Shown piece after piece: positions 1 to 10,960 of a stretch of 64,000 nucleotides of DNA (the stretch's first letter is position 1; each line of letters starts with the position of its first letter). The notes beneath the pieces were generated by a model that worked only from the letters and a program-made list of their open reading frames with translations, was not told the origin of the DNA and made no database searches. Position numbers and translations under genes: made by a program. The DNA is from Gremmenia infestans (lineage: Eukaryota; Ascomycota; Leotiomycetes; Helotiales; Hamatocanthoscyphaceae), in contig JAFEVB010000007.1 in NCBI GenBank assembly GCA_032629725.1, forward strand, positions 930,001 to 994,000, in the 5' to 3' direction.

Positions 1-378
1 ATGGGACGTGTATTGCTACGTTGCTATCTTACGGATACGAGAATTTTGGAAGGATATGACTAGCTTGAGCATATGAGCGAGAGTTGAGAAAGGGGTTTAA
101 CGGATTAACATTTGTTTTTAAGATATTGCAGGAAAGAATTATATGGCATGACGGGTAAATTATTAGCATTTTGCTAGGTTGAAGAGCGGTATGTCAAGGT
201 AGATACCCTTAGCTTTTAACAATCAAAACAGATCATATCACCCGACTGGCCCCATGCCTTCTATGTAGTCTATATGTTATTGTACAATGTCTAATTTCCT
301 AAACATCCGCTCTCCAACGGGTATCTTGGTGCTATGCCAAACGCCACAAAGTGCATAACTCGTACACATATACATTCA
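1..378. other. Left-edge spacer, no gene seen
   Basis: No open frame here has recognisable protein features. The stretch is AT-rich and probably holds the 3' flank of the membrane-protein gene that ends at 379. The C/T-rich part from about 400 belongs to that gene's tail. Confidence 0.4.
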
Positions 379-1610
379 TCATCTACTCCTCAAATCCACA
401 AGATCATCATCATCACTGTCCCCGCTCCCCAAATCCCCCAACTGCACAATATCCTCATCCTTCCTCCTCTCTGCCCCTTCCTCCTCCTCCTCCAACTCGA
501 ACTCCCCACCACCCCCAACCAACAAAGCGCCCTCCTCCTGCCTCTCACCACCCTCCAAATCCCCATCCTTATCCTCCCCCTCATCCCTGCGCCCAATAAT
601 CACATTCCCAGCTACCAGCAACGCAGCGCCCAGGAACCACAGCGGCGGCAGGGACTCGCTGAATATAAGGAAGCCCAGGATGGCGGTTAGCATGAAGTTC
701 GCGGACGTGTTGAGGATCGAGACGCGGGTTGTGGAGGTGCCGCGCGCGAGGGCTTTGGTGAAGAGCGTCCACATTATGGCGTTGAAGAGGAGGTTTAGGA
801 GGAAGAATAGCTGTAGAGTGGGAAAAGAAGGGTGTGTTAGTTGGTACAAATTAATAGTTTTGGTTGTAATTAAGGGTAGAGATTAGTGGAGGGGTTGGAG
901 TATTGGTGGGGAGGAATTATTACCCCTCGCACAACAACCTCGACTACTTTCTCGCCATCACCTAGACCGAGGAGGTTTGCGATAGATGTCGCGAATGAGG
1001 TGGTGAGTTCGGTGGTCGTTCTATTGAGATGGGCAAAGTGTCAGCTAAAGTAGAGCCGATCCGATTAAGCCGTCTGAGACCATTGACATGAAGCCGGTGC
1101 GTCCGTCACTGCGGGATCTCCCGTTCCTGGCAGCGTTGAGTGTATATACGAAGTAAAAATAAAATCCAGATCCAAAACATTCGACCCATAGCCCCTCCGT
1201 ACAACATAATTATGAAATATCGAAAGGAAGTGGAATGAGTAAGGTAGCTTCACATACAACTTAGCAAAAACCCCATTGAAAGCTGCACAAGCACCACTCA
1301 TAATCGCCAGCGCGATCCACTGCGACTTGCGGCTTAGATCTTTAAACTCCATCTCGTCTTTCTCTACCCCTCTTGTCTCTTTCTCTTGCTCTTGCTTCTC
1401 CACTAACTTGGTACAAGGAGTGGTGGAGGGGTTGGAGGGTAGTTGTCGTTGCGATAGAGATGTGCCAAGCAATGGCTCGCGCGGAAACGTGTCCGTGTCC
1501 AAGGCTGTGCTTGTGCTTGTGTTTTTGCGTGTACTTGCGGGAGTGGTAGGGATATGCTTATGCTTGGCAGGTGTGGATGCAGATGCGGAGGAGCGCGTAC
1601 GAGGAGGCAT
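379..1610 (-). CDS. EamA/TMEM42-like multi-pass membrane protein
   Basis: Three exons join in frame: 1610-1258, 1020-924 and 810-379, giving about 293 residues. Both introns have GT..AG ends (donors GTATGT and GTAATA). The N-terminal 95 or so residues are low-complexity Ser/Thr/Lys-rich and probably cytosolic. Hydrophobic segments follow, including one around WIALAIMSGACAAFNGVFAK and two near the C-terminus (VSILNTSANFMLTAILGF and a Leu/Val/Ala-rich one). The C-terminal tail is strongly acidic. The small helical core resembles the TMEM42/EamA drug-metabolite-transporter-like family, usually of unknown substrate. Membrane location is well supported and the transport role is inferred. The start is the first ATG of the open frame. 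Confidence 0.7.
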
Positions 1611-2362
1611 GTTGATTCGTAAGGGGCTAGAAATAGATGGGTGTATGGCGGTGGAGGTCGAAGGAGCGGAATGCGCCGGAAGGGGTATACAGCGCGGAGC
1701 GGATTCTGGCGGATGAATGCCTTGTTTGTGGTGTGACGCGTGGGCGTGGGAGGTGAACTTCAGGTTGTGGTTTTAAACTTGTGGGTCGGGTGTGAGGGAG
1801 GAAATGGTGGCGCGATTGAAGATGCCAAGATATGAATCGATCGGATGGGAGATGGCCGTCCGAAGATGCCGTTTAGATAAAGTTTAGCAACTTTGTAAGG
1901 TCTATTTGAGTTTCAATGTTACATTTGCCAGAGGAACATAAGTCTAGATGGCTATTTGAATGTGCCTCATCCCTGCAAGTAAGTACTTACACTGAGGCTG
2001 CGTGCGAATTAAGTAGCCTAGAATAAATTCTGAAACTTCGCTCATCTGCAACAGGCAGGAGGTAATCACCACGTTCGATAGAAATCTGAAGATGGCCATT
2101 TCTTGGGGTTGAAATGACTACTTCTCGATTTGTATGTAATTAAGATATTATACAGTAAGAATGGCAATTAGTAGCTCGTAACTTGTTTGCTCCAACCAGA
2201 CGCCCAAAATGCTGACCATAAATAACTCCGTTCTCGATTTGAATGTACGAAATTCCATTTCCTGCTTATGAACCAACCGTGTGCCAACTTCGAATAGAAA
2301 ATTGTAGACCCCTTCTGGCTTCCCAGCCATGCATGATGAACCACCCAGTCTACCTCTCTTCG
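1611..2362. other. Intergenic spacer, no gene seen
   Basis: This holds the upstream region of the membrane-protein gene on its left and the 3' flank of the gene ending at 2363. The short frames here show no domain, signal or splice-supported extension. Confidence 0.4.
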
Positions 2363-3334
2363 TCAGTTGTCCAGTGGACCATCGTACCCACATACAACAG
2401 TATATCTAACCAAACTGATCTGACTCCCCTCCAGTTCCTGGGCCACGAACTTCTTATCCGGTGTCTCGAAAGTTCCTGTAGACAGCGCCGGAGAACCTTC
2501 GTAGATTGAAGAAGATGGCCTCCGAGACTGTTCCCAAGGTGACAGTGCCCTAGATGTCGGCGGCGCTGTAGACAATGGGATAGATGAAGGAGTCCCGGGA
2601 TATAGCCCTGGAGATCGTGCTCCATAATAAGACGGTGCTCCAAAAGTTGGTGTCCCTGGAGACGGTGGCCAAAATGGTGATCTAGGACCAGGTGCTTCAA
2701 AAGTCCGGGCTGCTGGAGACAGTGCCATTGGGGGTGGTGCTCTGAAGCTATGAGCAGGGGCTTTAGGAAGTGGTTTTCCTAATATAGACAAGACCGAAAA
2801 TCGTGCAGATTTTTCCTTCATCAACTCCGGCCAATCCTCCTCCAGAAGCTTCTCATCGCGTGGTTTTCTGTACCTGCGACGCATGAAGAGGACGATGATG
2901 ATGGTCAAGATAATGAGCACAAGGGCTGCGATGATTGGGATGACAATCCCGAGGACGTGAGATGGTGGATTTTCTGATTTAGGTACCGTGGATACGATGG
3001 CGGGCTGTGAGGTTTCTGTCGGTACACTCAGGCTTGACGTATCGATTATTATGACAGAAGGGAAAGACGTTGCTTCTGTTATCGGGATTGTAGTCAAGGT
3101 GGTTTCTTGTGTGTTCGAGGGAATCCCAGCTGGTGTTGCTGCAGCATTTATAGGATCCAGATATGAAGCTTGTCGTCGTCCTAAAGACAAAGTCTGAACT
3201 GCTGTTAAAGTAGGCGTGACATCCGCAATAGGCAAACAAAGAGTGTCGGCATGTGGGGGCCCATCTTGGCAAGCTGCGGAAGCTGTTGGAAGCCACAAAA
3301 CGGAAGAAATTATGAAATACAGTTTTTTGTTCAT
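2363..3334 (-). CDS. Single-pass type I membrane protein, signal peptide and Pro-rich tail
   Basis: This is an uninterrupted 323-residue frame starting at an ATG at 3334. Residues 1-20 form a signal peptide ending near TASAACQ. The extracellular part is Ser/Thr-rich with few cysteines (CQDG and LCLP near the start), suggesting O-glycosylation. A transmembrane helix lies around residues 130-150 (IVIPIIAALVLIILTIIIVL), followed by a basic stop-transfer MRRRYRK. The cytosolic tail is about 170 residues, rich in Pro, Ser and Gly. This layout is common in fungal cell-wall sensor-like or mucin-like proteins, but no named family is recognised. Topology is directly supported; function is unknown. Confidence 0.75.
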   Translation of the reverse strand: MNKKLYFIISSVLWLPTASAACQDGPPHADTLCLPIADVTPTLTAVQTLSLGRRQASYLDPINAAATPAGIPSNTQETTLTTIPITEATSFPSVIIIDTSSLSVPTETSQPAIVSTVPKSENPPSHVLGIVIPIIAALVLIILTIIIVLFMRRRYRKPRDEKLLEEDWPELMKEKSARFSVLSILGKPLPKAPAHSFRAPPPMALSPAARTFEAPGPRSPFWPPSPGTPTFGAPSYYGARSPGLYPGTPSSIPLSTAPPTSRALSPWEQSRRPSSSIYEGSPALSTGTFETPDKKFVAQELEGSQISLVRYTVVCGYDGPLDN

Positions 3335-4175
3335 GGCTGTTCAAGGAAAGAAAAGTCATGATGATCGAATTAAAAGAGAGGGGATCGCCAATTTTGATAA
3401 AGAACCTGAGAAAGATGTGGAGATTTGTCACTTGCTGAAGGAACACCGAGGGATGATACTGCAGCACATCTTGAATCCTGGCGATGTTGGTCAGATCTGA
3501 GACGCGAGACCCTGCCACCTGCAGACTGGGCAAATCCTTCTGTGGAATCAGCCGCTCGCTTCCCCACCGAAAACGTGAAAAAAGGATCCGATGCACCTAA
3601 ATACAACGTCACCTTACTTTACAGCGAGGCGTGACTGTCATGCTGTGATTCTGGGAAGCGGCGCAAGGCCAGACTAATTAGAACATATGAAAATGATATA
3701 GATTAGCTCGACTAGAGCCCATAACCAATCCTCAGGTATACCCTGGTATCGCAGATATAACCTACTCCCTTGGAGTGAGGCGTTACTCATAAGAAGATAC
3801 GAAGGTTCGCTAAGCAGCTCCTACACCGTTCACACGAGGTCCCCGGATAGGATAAGAGGAGTGACTACCTGATATGCATGTCAGAGGGGTGACCACCCAT
3901 TTCACCTACTTGCATAGAGTATGGCGCAAATATTTGCCATTCTCTGCTCTATGTCTTAACGGACGTTTCGTTTCGTACCATACCATGCCTGGATGAACGC
4001 CGCCTCCCCATATCCGATGAACGCCTGCATATGCTCCCCTGTGATCAAATATCCGCCCGCTCGGCATCGGTCTGGTGGGGTCAACCGTGGAAGTTTCGTG
4101 AGATGAGTCGCCTTTAAGAAGGAAAGTACCCGGTAAATCGCAGCATCGCCAACGAAAGCGTGTAAATGTGTGAGC
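3335..4175. other. Intergenic spacer between two minus-strand genes
   Basis: This is the upstream region of the single-pass protein gene and the 3' flank of TOA2. I scanned it for tRNA arms and coding exons and saw nothing convincing. Confidence 0.4.
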
Positions 4176-4649
4176 TCATTGTGGGTCTCCAGGTCGTTTG
4201 CTGTTGCAGCTCACGATTCTGACCTTCTCCGCCTGGACCGTCTGGCTGGAGTTCTCCATCTTAAAGGTGACATCCTTTATCAAAAACGTCCAAACTTCGT
4301 CGCAGAAACGGTAGGTGTCGAGATGTCCCTACAGCGGCATCAGCAGCTACCCCTCACCATAAACCATTTTCAGGTTCAAATACCTTAAAAGATAATCGCG
4401 CCTTAACCTTCTCTGCCAACACCTCGGTGATACTCCGATCAAAGTTCGCCAGAATCTTCATCGCCAACTGGGGCTCGATGCGACGCTCGCTGATCAGGTC
4501 ATCGAGGGTGTCCGTGAGCGCCATGCCGATGCTAGAGGGGCACAATATTAGTTTCATGATAGATAGCAAGATAGGTCACATAGTAAAGCAGAGGCACAGT
4601 ACCTGCTACGGCGATAGAGCTCGTAAAAGGACTGTCCGTTGGCGGCCAT
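4176..4649 (-). CDS. TOA2: Transcription initiation factor IIA, small (gamma) subunit
   Basis: Three exons, 4649-4603, 4531-4384 and 4328-4176, splice to 115 residues, the usual TOA2 length. The N-terminal helical domain starts [15 protein letters not shown] and continues [31 protein letters not shown] and [16 protein letters not shown]. The C-terminal beta-barrel part contains [16 protein letters not shown] and [10 protein letters not shown]. These are the diagnostic TFIIA-gamma blocks. The product pairs with the TFIIA large subunit and stabilises TBP on TATA-containing promoters in the nucleus. Its start lies 239 bases from the start of VMA16 on the other strand, so the two genes must share an upstream region. 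Confidence 0.95.
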
Positions 4650-4888
4650 GATTATTTTATTTCGTGGAACGGCGTTGTAGAGGGAGAGTTCGCTTTGTTG
4701 GCTTGAAATGATTGATACCTTGGGGGACGGGGACGGGAGCCGCAATGGACGCTAGAGCATTAGCGGATTTGTACGGCAGCCCAAACGACCATTCTGACGA
4801 GGAACTTCAAGATGGATTGCAACCTGAATAGCTTCGACAACAACGGTTCAGCTCTGGTCTAGTCTTCACGCCCAATTGTGCCAGCAAC
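4650..4888. promoter_or_regulatory. Shared divergent promoter region TOA2/VMA16
   Basis: This 239-base gap separates the start codons of two head-to-head essential-type genes. Both core promoters and 5' UTRs must lie inside it or overlap the coding ends. I see no obvious TATA box and assign no individual site. Confidence 0.5.
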
Positions 4889-5708
4889 ATGAGTCTCAAA
4901 TATGGATTTGGTGGTGCCACCACCGCTTTGACAGTGGTTGGAGCTTGTAAGTTGCGGAGAGGACTGGAACGAAGGCCGGAAAGAACTGACAGCTGCTAGA
5001 TATGCTCTTTACCGGTGATGGAGAAGCTTTCAACGTACGTTGGGAACCTGTAAACTCCCATTAGACCTGCGACTGATAATGGATAGGTCGGACAATTCCT
5101 CGAAGATGTGTCGCCGTACGCTTGGGCTGATATGGGTATTGGCTTGTGCATAGGATTGTCTGTCGTGGGAGCAGCATGGTAAAGCTCCTAGCTACCCCTC
5201 ATACATCTGCCATCTCTAACGGCTTTCAAAGGGGTATCTTTATTACGGGTTCCTCGATCATTGGTGGAGGTGTAAGGGCCCCTCGTATCCGAACGAAGAA
5301 CTTGATCTCGATTATTTTTTGCGAAGTCGTGGCCATCTACGGCGTCATCATGTCGATCGTATTCTCCTCGAAACTCCAGGTTGTAACAGGAGAAGCCTTG
5401 TACTCTGGACAAAACTATTATACTGGATACGCTCTATTCTGGGCTGGGTTGACTGTGGGCTTGTGTAATTTGATCTGTGGTGTGTCTGTTGGAATCAACG
5501 GTAGTGGTGCTGCTTTGGCAGATGCTGCTGATCCGAGTTTGTTAGTATATTGCTTCATTGCCACAGAACTATTATTAACCAAAATTGCTACAGGTTCGTC
5601 AAGATCCTGGTTATCGAAATCTTCAGCTCCGTTCTCGGGCTTTTCGGATTGATTATCGGTTTACTAGTGTCATCAAAGGCAGACGAATTCAGCGATGGAA
5701 GCAGATAG
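4889..5708 (+). CDS. VMA16: V-type proton ATPase subunit c'' (proteolipid)
   Basis: Five exons, 4889-4946, 5000-5034, 5087-5178, 5232-5540 and 5594-5708, join in frame to 202 residues, close to the yeast protein. Diagnostic blocks are [60 protein letters not shown] and [20 protein letters not shown]. The glutamate in [11 protein letters not shown] is the expected proton-carrying residue. The product is a membrane proteolipid of the Vo rotor ring, which acidifies vacuoles and endosomes. Four introns in so short a gene match the intron-rich fungal proteolipid genes. The identification is secure. Confidence 0.95.
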
Positions 5709-6346
5709 GAGGTATGTTACGACTTAAGGGGAACAAACTGCAGAATGGTGCACTTGTGTATACCAGCGAAGTGATGAGAGAGAGGGGCGTTCAGGTAGAC
5801 ATGCGGATAACCCGTATTGGTACGAGGATTGCATCACTATGCGGAGTAGGTGCTAGCTTGTATGTATCATATGTTTTCTCTACAAAATGCAAGACCAATA
5901 TTTACATTATTCTTCGAGGTTTGGTTTGCAAATACCACGGTACTTTTTGAGTTTCTATGACATGGGTTGAGTCTTCCTGAAGAGAAACGGAAGGAACCAG
6001 GGGCTGCCGTCACCTCCAGCATTCACTTTATCAAGGAAGTAGCCTTTCAGTGCAACTTGCCATCCATTATCTTTCGAAATCAGATTGCCTTTCTCTCAGC
6101 AACCTCTTATCCCAACTTTCATCTGATATGAACCACCGTCGCGTACAGGAATAATAACAAAGTCTCCTCACCGCCAATGAGAGAATACATGTCGACAGAT
6201 GACCTTCCTCTAACGTGCCCCCAAACTGTCCCCTATATCGCAGGAAGAGTCTACGGATCTTCGTCCTGCATACCTTCTCCGTCCACAAGCAATCTGCTAT
6301 CACAGCCACCCTCTCACCACCATCACCATCACTATCTCCATCACCA
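5709..6346. other. Spacer between VMA16 and the RTC5-like gene
   Basis: This is the 3' flank of VMA16. A His-codon-rich CACCAT run at about 6317-6350 lies just before the likely start of the next gene and looks like simple-sequence DNA. No gene is seen. Confidence 0.35.
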
Positions 6347-7881
6347 TGACGAGTCAAGGAACCGGGGACGAGAGCTCGGCTTATCTCGTAAATATGCAGA
6401 AAAAAGCAGCCACACGGACGACTGTGTTACAGGAATTCCTGACACAGCCAACTGACAAAGGTTGCTCGCTCCCTTACTATTTGGCAGTTCATAGGCTGAC
6501 GAATTGAGACCAACTCTGCAAAAAGTATGCCTTGTATCAGAGAAGAGAGTCCCTCTCGGAAGAAGAGGTGGAGCGCTTGCAAACAGTCTTTAATCACTTT
6601 GCCGTTGAAGATCGAGGAAGCAAACGTAAGCAAGTGCCTTATCCCAACTTCCGTGAGACGTTCTTCGCACTTCGCGACTTCAGCTTTGTTAGATGTCGAA
6701 ATTCACCCCGGCGTTATGGAACATTCCTCGTTCAACGCGTGCAGTAGGAGTCGTAACGACACGCCTCGTTACAATTTCGGAATCTGTTTGTACAAACGTA
6801 GATTTGCTGACTTGTGAATTAGATTGGACTGAATCCAGTTTCACTAGCTTTCTAGCTTTCGTCCATCCCATAACGATCACATGGCGATCAGATGCAATCC
6901 CTATGATGTACAGGCTATTCCGCCAGCTTGGGTCATACCCTTATCAAACACAGCCTACAAGCGATGTCCTCACCTTCGACCAGATGGCCATGACAATTCA
7001 GATACTGCATCGTCGTCTCGCATCCTTTAAGTCCTGCGACGACAAAGGTAAGAAGTTGATAAAAAGGGACACACCTATGAAAGACATGGAATTTTGCAGA
7101 TTGCTGTTCCAAAGTCTCACTGCGTCTGGAACAACCAAATCTGACCCTGGCCCTCGGTTGTTTCCAGATGACGACGAGGACCTCCTTGATGTCCGCAGAA
7201 CGTTGTGCATGTTCAGCGAACGAGGTATAATCAACCCTGATTCTCGTGGTGAAATGATTTACGGTGCTGGTGTACCCGAATTTTCTCATTTCCCCTCTTC
7301 ATTGTCGAGTGATTTGAGCGGGAGACTATTGGTAAGTGAGCTTACCGTAGTATTTCGTTTGCTAGTTGCAAATAGGCCGGGGAATCCTGTGAACCATGAT
7401 GTCGATGCAGAGGCAGACAGTATTGTGATGTATTTCGTGGAGAGTGAGTTTCAGAAACAGGAAAGTCTTTCGGATGGGAAGATCGGATGGAACACTTTCT
7501 CGCACGTATTGGCTGAAAAGAGTTATTTACTGGTAGGTTACAAACTTTCTTTCTGTCTTTCGCGAGAAAGAGTCTAACCATTGTACAGACGCATTACTTC
7601 GCGGCGTTTCAGCGGATTTTCAGCCCATGTCTAAAAAAGGACTGTTAGGCAAATTCCCATTTGAATTTTTATATTTCGGTGCAAACTCTGGACCTGAGCT
7701 ATGTCAGGAGCTAAAGAAACGTATTCCGCAATATGTGGAATCTCGGCTTCTGAAACAGCTCTCGGGATCTTTGCCTCCTTACTCTAATTCAGTTTATCAT
7801 ACTAATTGGTTAGTAGGGGTGATTACAATGGAGTGGCTTGATTCGCTGCCATTCAAAGGGGAAGCATCGACGTCCCCCTGA
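6347..7881 (+). pseudogene. RTC5-like protein gene, N-terminal part, apparently degenerate
   Basis: The best-supported exon is within 6690-7530. It reads residues such as MMYRLFRQLGSYPYQTQP, VLTFDQMAMTIQILHRR and KIGWNTFSHVLAEKSYLL, followed after an in-phase intron by HYFAAFQRIFSP. This order resembles the N-terminal half of fungal RTC5 (restriction of telomere capping) proteins, which normally end in a TLDc domain. No TLDc domain is recognisable: the frame stops soon after the FSP motif, and only a weakly coding frame (7627-7881) follows. Near 6515-6535 two good frames (ELRPTLQK and YALYQRRESLSEEEVERLQ) are one base apart at an A5 run. Frame breaks and the missing C-terminal domain suggest a decaying or mis-assembled gene. 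Family assignment is tentative. Confidence 0.4.
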
Positions 7882-8908
7882 CCGGGTTGAAGTCGTACGT
7901 GTTGAAGCAAGAAATCTGCGGAAGCCGGTGTTATGCTGCAGATCCCACGCGAAATATCTCTGAAGTGATGTTTCCTTGATGCTTCAATAGACGATTCCGT
8001 AGATTCATTATTCAGTTTTCAGGCATAGCCCCTTTAGCATAGACGAAGCGCTGATGGTCTGCCGGTGACGAGAATGGCATTCTTGCGTTGATACACATTC
8101 TCGGTATACGTTCTTCTCTGTGACAGAGACACCTCGGTGGCATGGTCGAAATCCATCATCTCCTGCAACAACAAGTCGTTGTTGGTTTTCCTTGAAACAG
8201 TACACTTCTTGCACTATTCGTCGTCTTACAAATCTCCTCTTATACTCCCAACTCCACTCTTCCAACCCTGCAGCCGCAAACGAAATATTCTGCAGAATGC
8301 CATCTGCCTGTCTACTTCTTTGTACACTATATACATCGGCTACTTTCTTTAATTCCCCTACCCCAGAACGGTAGAAACTCATATCCATCTACATGAAAGA
8401 CTGAAAGTCAAGATTGAATGAATGAATAAACGTAATGGAAGTTCTTACAGTAAAGCTGGATTTAACAGCAACTCTTTTTTCTTTCTTTGCAATTAACTAT
8501 TAAGGACCGAAGTTCGGGGGAGGTGTAAGTCGTTTAAGTCCCTTTTTGAGGTGTGTGGTTGGAGACCTGTCTGTTTGAGATGGATGAAAGTGCTGCTTGA
8601 GCTGAACAGGAGCAGCAGTAGGAAGAAGAGGAGGACCAAAAGTAGGTAGGTTTAGAGTAAAAGTTTTGGGGTTCGGGGGCGCGGGGTGCGCTCAAATAAG
8701 ACGAGAGTCTACTACCGCACTGCGGGGTCAGGAAGCGGAACTTTACCCCGCTTTGATGAGCATACATAACCTACTATATTCTGTCTTTCTTTTTGGGGAG
8801 GATACAAGAATGAAGGTAAAGTGGCCAGAGGTGAGAAAGAGGATAATGAGGACAAGGCCTTCTGAAAATATGATATAACAGATCCAATAAAGTTCTCCAA
8901 CACTCATA
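7882..8908. other. Spacer with no supported gene
   Basis: Frames of 60-126 codons exist on both strands but none shows a domain, signal peptide or exon junctions. The region is the 3' flank of both adjoining genes. Confidence 0.35.
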
Positions 8909-10367
8909 TTAAGCTGTAGATATACCAGGCCAATCTGTAAATAACGTTCAGTAATAGTCGCTGAAACTAAGCAAAATCGGGAGAGGGGAAGGGGCTTACA
9001 AAAAACAGTTCTCTCATCATTCTTCCTTGACACCAAAACCTCATCCCCAACACTCAGCACTCTCCCTTCCGATTCCCTACCAGCAAAGCCATACCTCCCA
9101 AAGACCGGGCTGTACTTAGTACCCGCATCAATCCTACGATCCTTCTGCAGCAGCTTCAAGATCTCGCCGTCCTTGCCCTTTCCAGCTTCGCCCGTATTGT
9201 AATCCACGTTCAGGGAGTTGCATCGCGCACAGTTTCCTGTCAGAATAATCTTAGAATCATCCCCAAATGATAACTCGCCCCAGAAATCCTCTTCGAAAGC
9301 TTCGTTCGAGCCTTTGACCACAATGTTAGCTCTGAACTTCGTGTGGTCCATCTCCATTTCCTCTGGTAAGCGCGTCGAGACGTCGGCAACTGATTTCTCG
9401 TTGATGACCAGATATGGAGCGCAGTCGTTAAACGCAATAATTCCATCATCGTCATCTCCAACCAGAGAACGAAGCACTGGTATCCGACTTACGGTTTCCA
9501 CAACTATGTTCTTCTTCTTCCGGCCTTGATTTGCTGGCTGACCGGGTAGGTTTCCGAGGACCGGGCGTGGGTTTCCTCCCCAGTATGCGAGGATGACTTT
9601 GAAGCCGAATCTATCCGAGAACCACTTGTTGCATTCTGTGCCCAAATCATAAGCCGTGGTGCGGCTGCTGTGCATATTAATAGGCAACCTCTCCAGCGAA
9701 TCCAGGTTCGAAGGCTCGAGTGGAACTTCAAGGGTCTCTCCTGTGGGATCAGCCGTTCCAGGACTTCGATAGCTGACAATGAGTGTATCGCCTCTGATTT
9801 CCGTATGGAAGAGACTCATGCTTGGGAAAGCAGGCACGTGCATATTTTGAAGCTTGCGAGGGGTTTCCTCGAGGTCTTTTAGGAGCATAAATCTTCGATC
9901 CAAATAAAATCCTTCCCTCGTCAACACCGCCTGAGAAACCGGGCATCCTCTGATGGATTTAATGGGATATATCCAGAGCTATCAATAATTAGAATTTGAA
10001 AACAACTTGTCTGGAATACACTCACTTTGCTAATTTGCATTGTATTCGACGGAGCAACCTTTTCGGATAAGAGTCAATATTGCTTCCTTTCGTACATCAC
10101 TAGGTCACCCACCTTGCTTGCCTCTACATTCTTAGGTGCTATAGTCCGGTTCTCGATAGCCTTGAAGGCTTGCTTCATAGCCTTGGCCCGCTGAGCCTTG
10201 CTGGAAGAAGACTGGATTTTAGGACTGGCGAAGAATACGTATGAAATGATAGATGAAGAGACGGCGATAAGACTCCACATCGCAGGTGAGCTCTGAAAAA
10301 AAGCATATAAGGCATATAACGGCATTAAAGCTCCCAAGGCGGTTTCCGTATTGCTGGAGGTATTCAT
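8909..10367 (-). CDS. MOSC-domain molybdenum-cofactor-binding protein, membrane anchored
   Basis: Four exons, 10367-10113, 10058-10026, 9978-9000 and 8934-8909, sum to 430 residues in frame. A hydrophobic stretch near residues 30-50 (MWSLIAVSSSIISYVFFA) predicts an N-terminal membrane anchor. The MOSC N-terminal beta-barrel follows, starting ISKLWIYPIKSIRGCPVS with YLDRRFMLLKD. The C-terminal MOSC domain has KFRANIVVKG, a conserved cysteine in ILTGNCARCNSLNVD, and the terminal WPG motif. This is the architecture of mARC-like amidoxime reductases, where the cysteine ligates molybdenum. Substrate is unknown. The ATG at 10367 starts the anchor, and the last 26-base exon supplies the expected WPG end. 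Confidence 0.88.
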
Positions 10368-10960
10368 GCTTGAATGAACACCTCACGTGCAGTGCAGTAC
10401 AGTGTTAAAACCGGTTATTAGGGGTAGCTCGGGCAAGCGGGCAAGTTGGAAAGCCTCTTCAGTCGATAATATGAATGCAGGTATCAATACGTTATGTAGT
10501 GAGGGTATGCTCGTGAATTTAATGGCATGTGTATATATATATATGCTCGAAAATGTTGTGTTCTGAGGAAGGAACAGTGAGTGAGGTCACGGTAAACCAG
10601 GTGGGGATAACCCCCCATCTTCGGCTAGATGTAGTAGTTCAATTGATTATAAAATGTCCTAAAGAGGAAATAGTTCCCGCCGTGTCAAAAGAGATAGTAC
10701 CTACCTTAGGTTTTATCCGAAACGCGGGGTTTACATTTACACTTTTCGTGACACTATATATTTCATTATAGGTAATTAGCCATGTGTTAAATTCTATGAA
10801 TGATAAGTCCTGAATTATCTTAAGGCTTCGTCAAATGATGTTTAGCTAGTTATTATAAGTTAAAAAGAAGTAGAGTTTATAGATACTCGGCAATATAGTA
10901 TTCAGTGTCTAACTAACTATTCAAGAGGGATAATATAGACAACTGATTTAATTTTCTACT
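10368..10960. other. AT-rich spacer
   Basis: A TA dinucleotide run lies near 10536-10546, followed by strongly AT-rich sequence to about 10980. No coding sequence is recognised. The composition is compatible with RIP-affected or relic repeat DNA, but no source element can be identified. Confidence 0.45.

Noticed and set aside
334..690. Pro/Leu-rich plus-strand frames over the EamA-like gene
   Set aside because: They are the reverse strand of the acidic tail of the spliced minus-strand gene and have low-complexity translations.
8008..8388. 126-codon minus-strand frame
   Set aside because: No domain, signal peptide or splice context; frames overlap on both strands.
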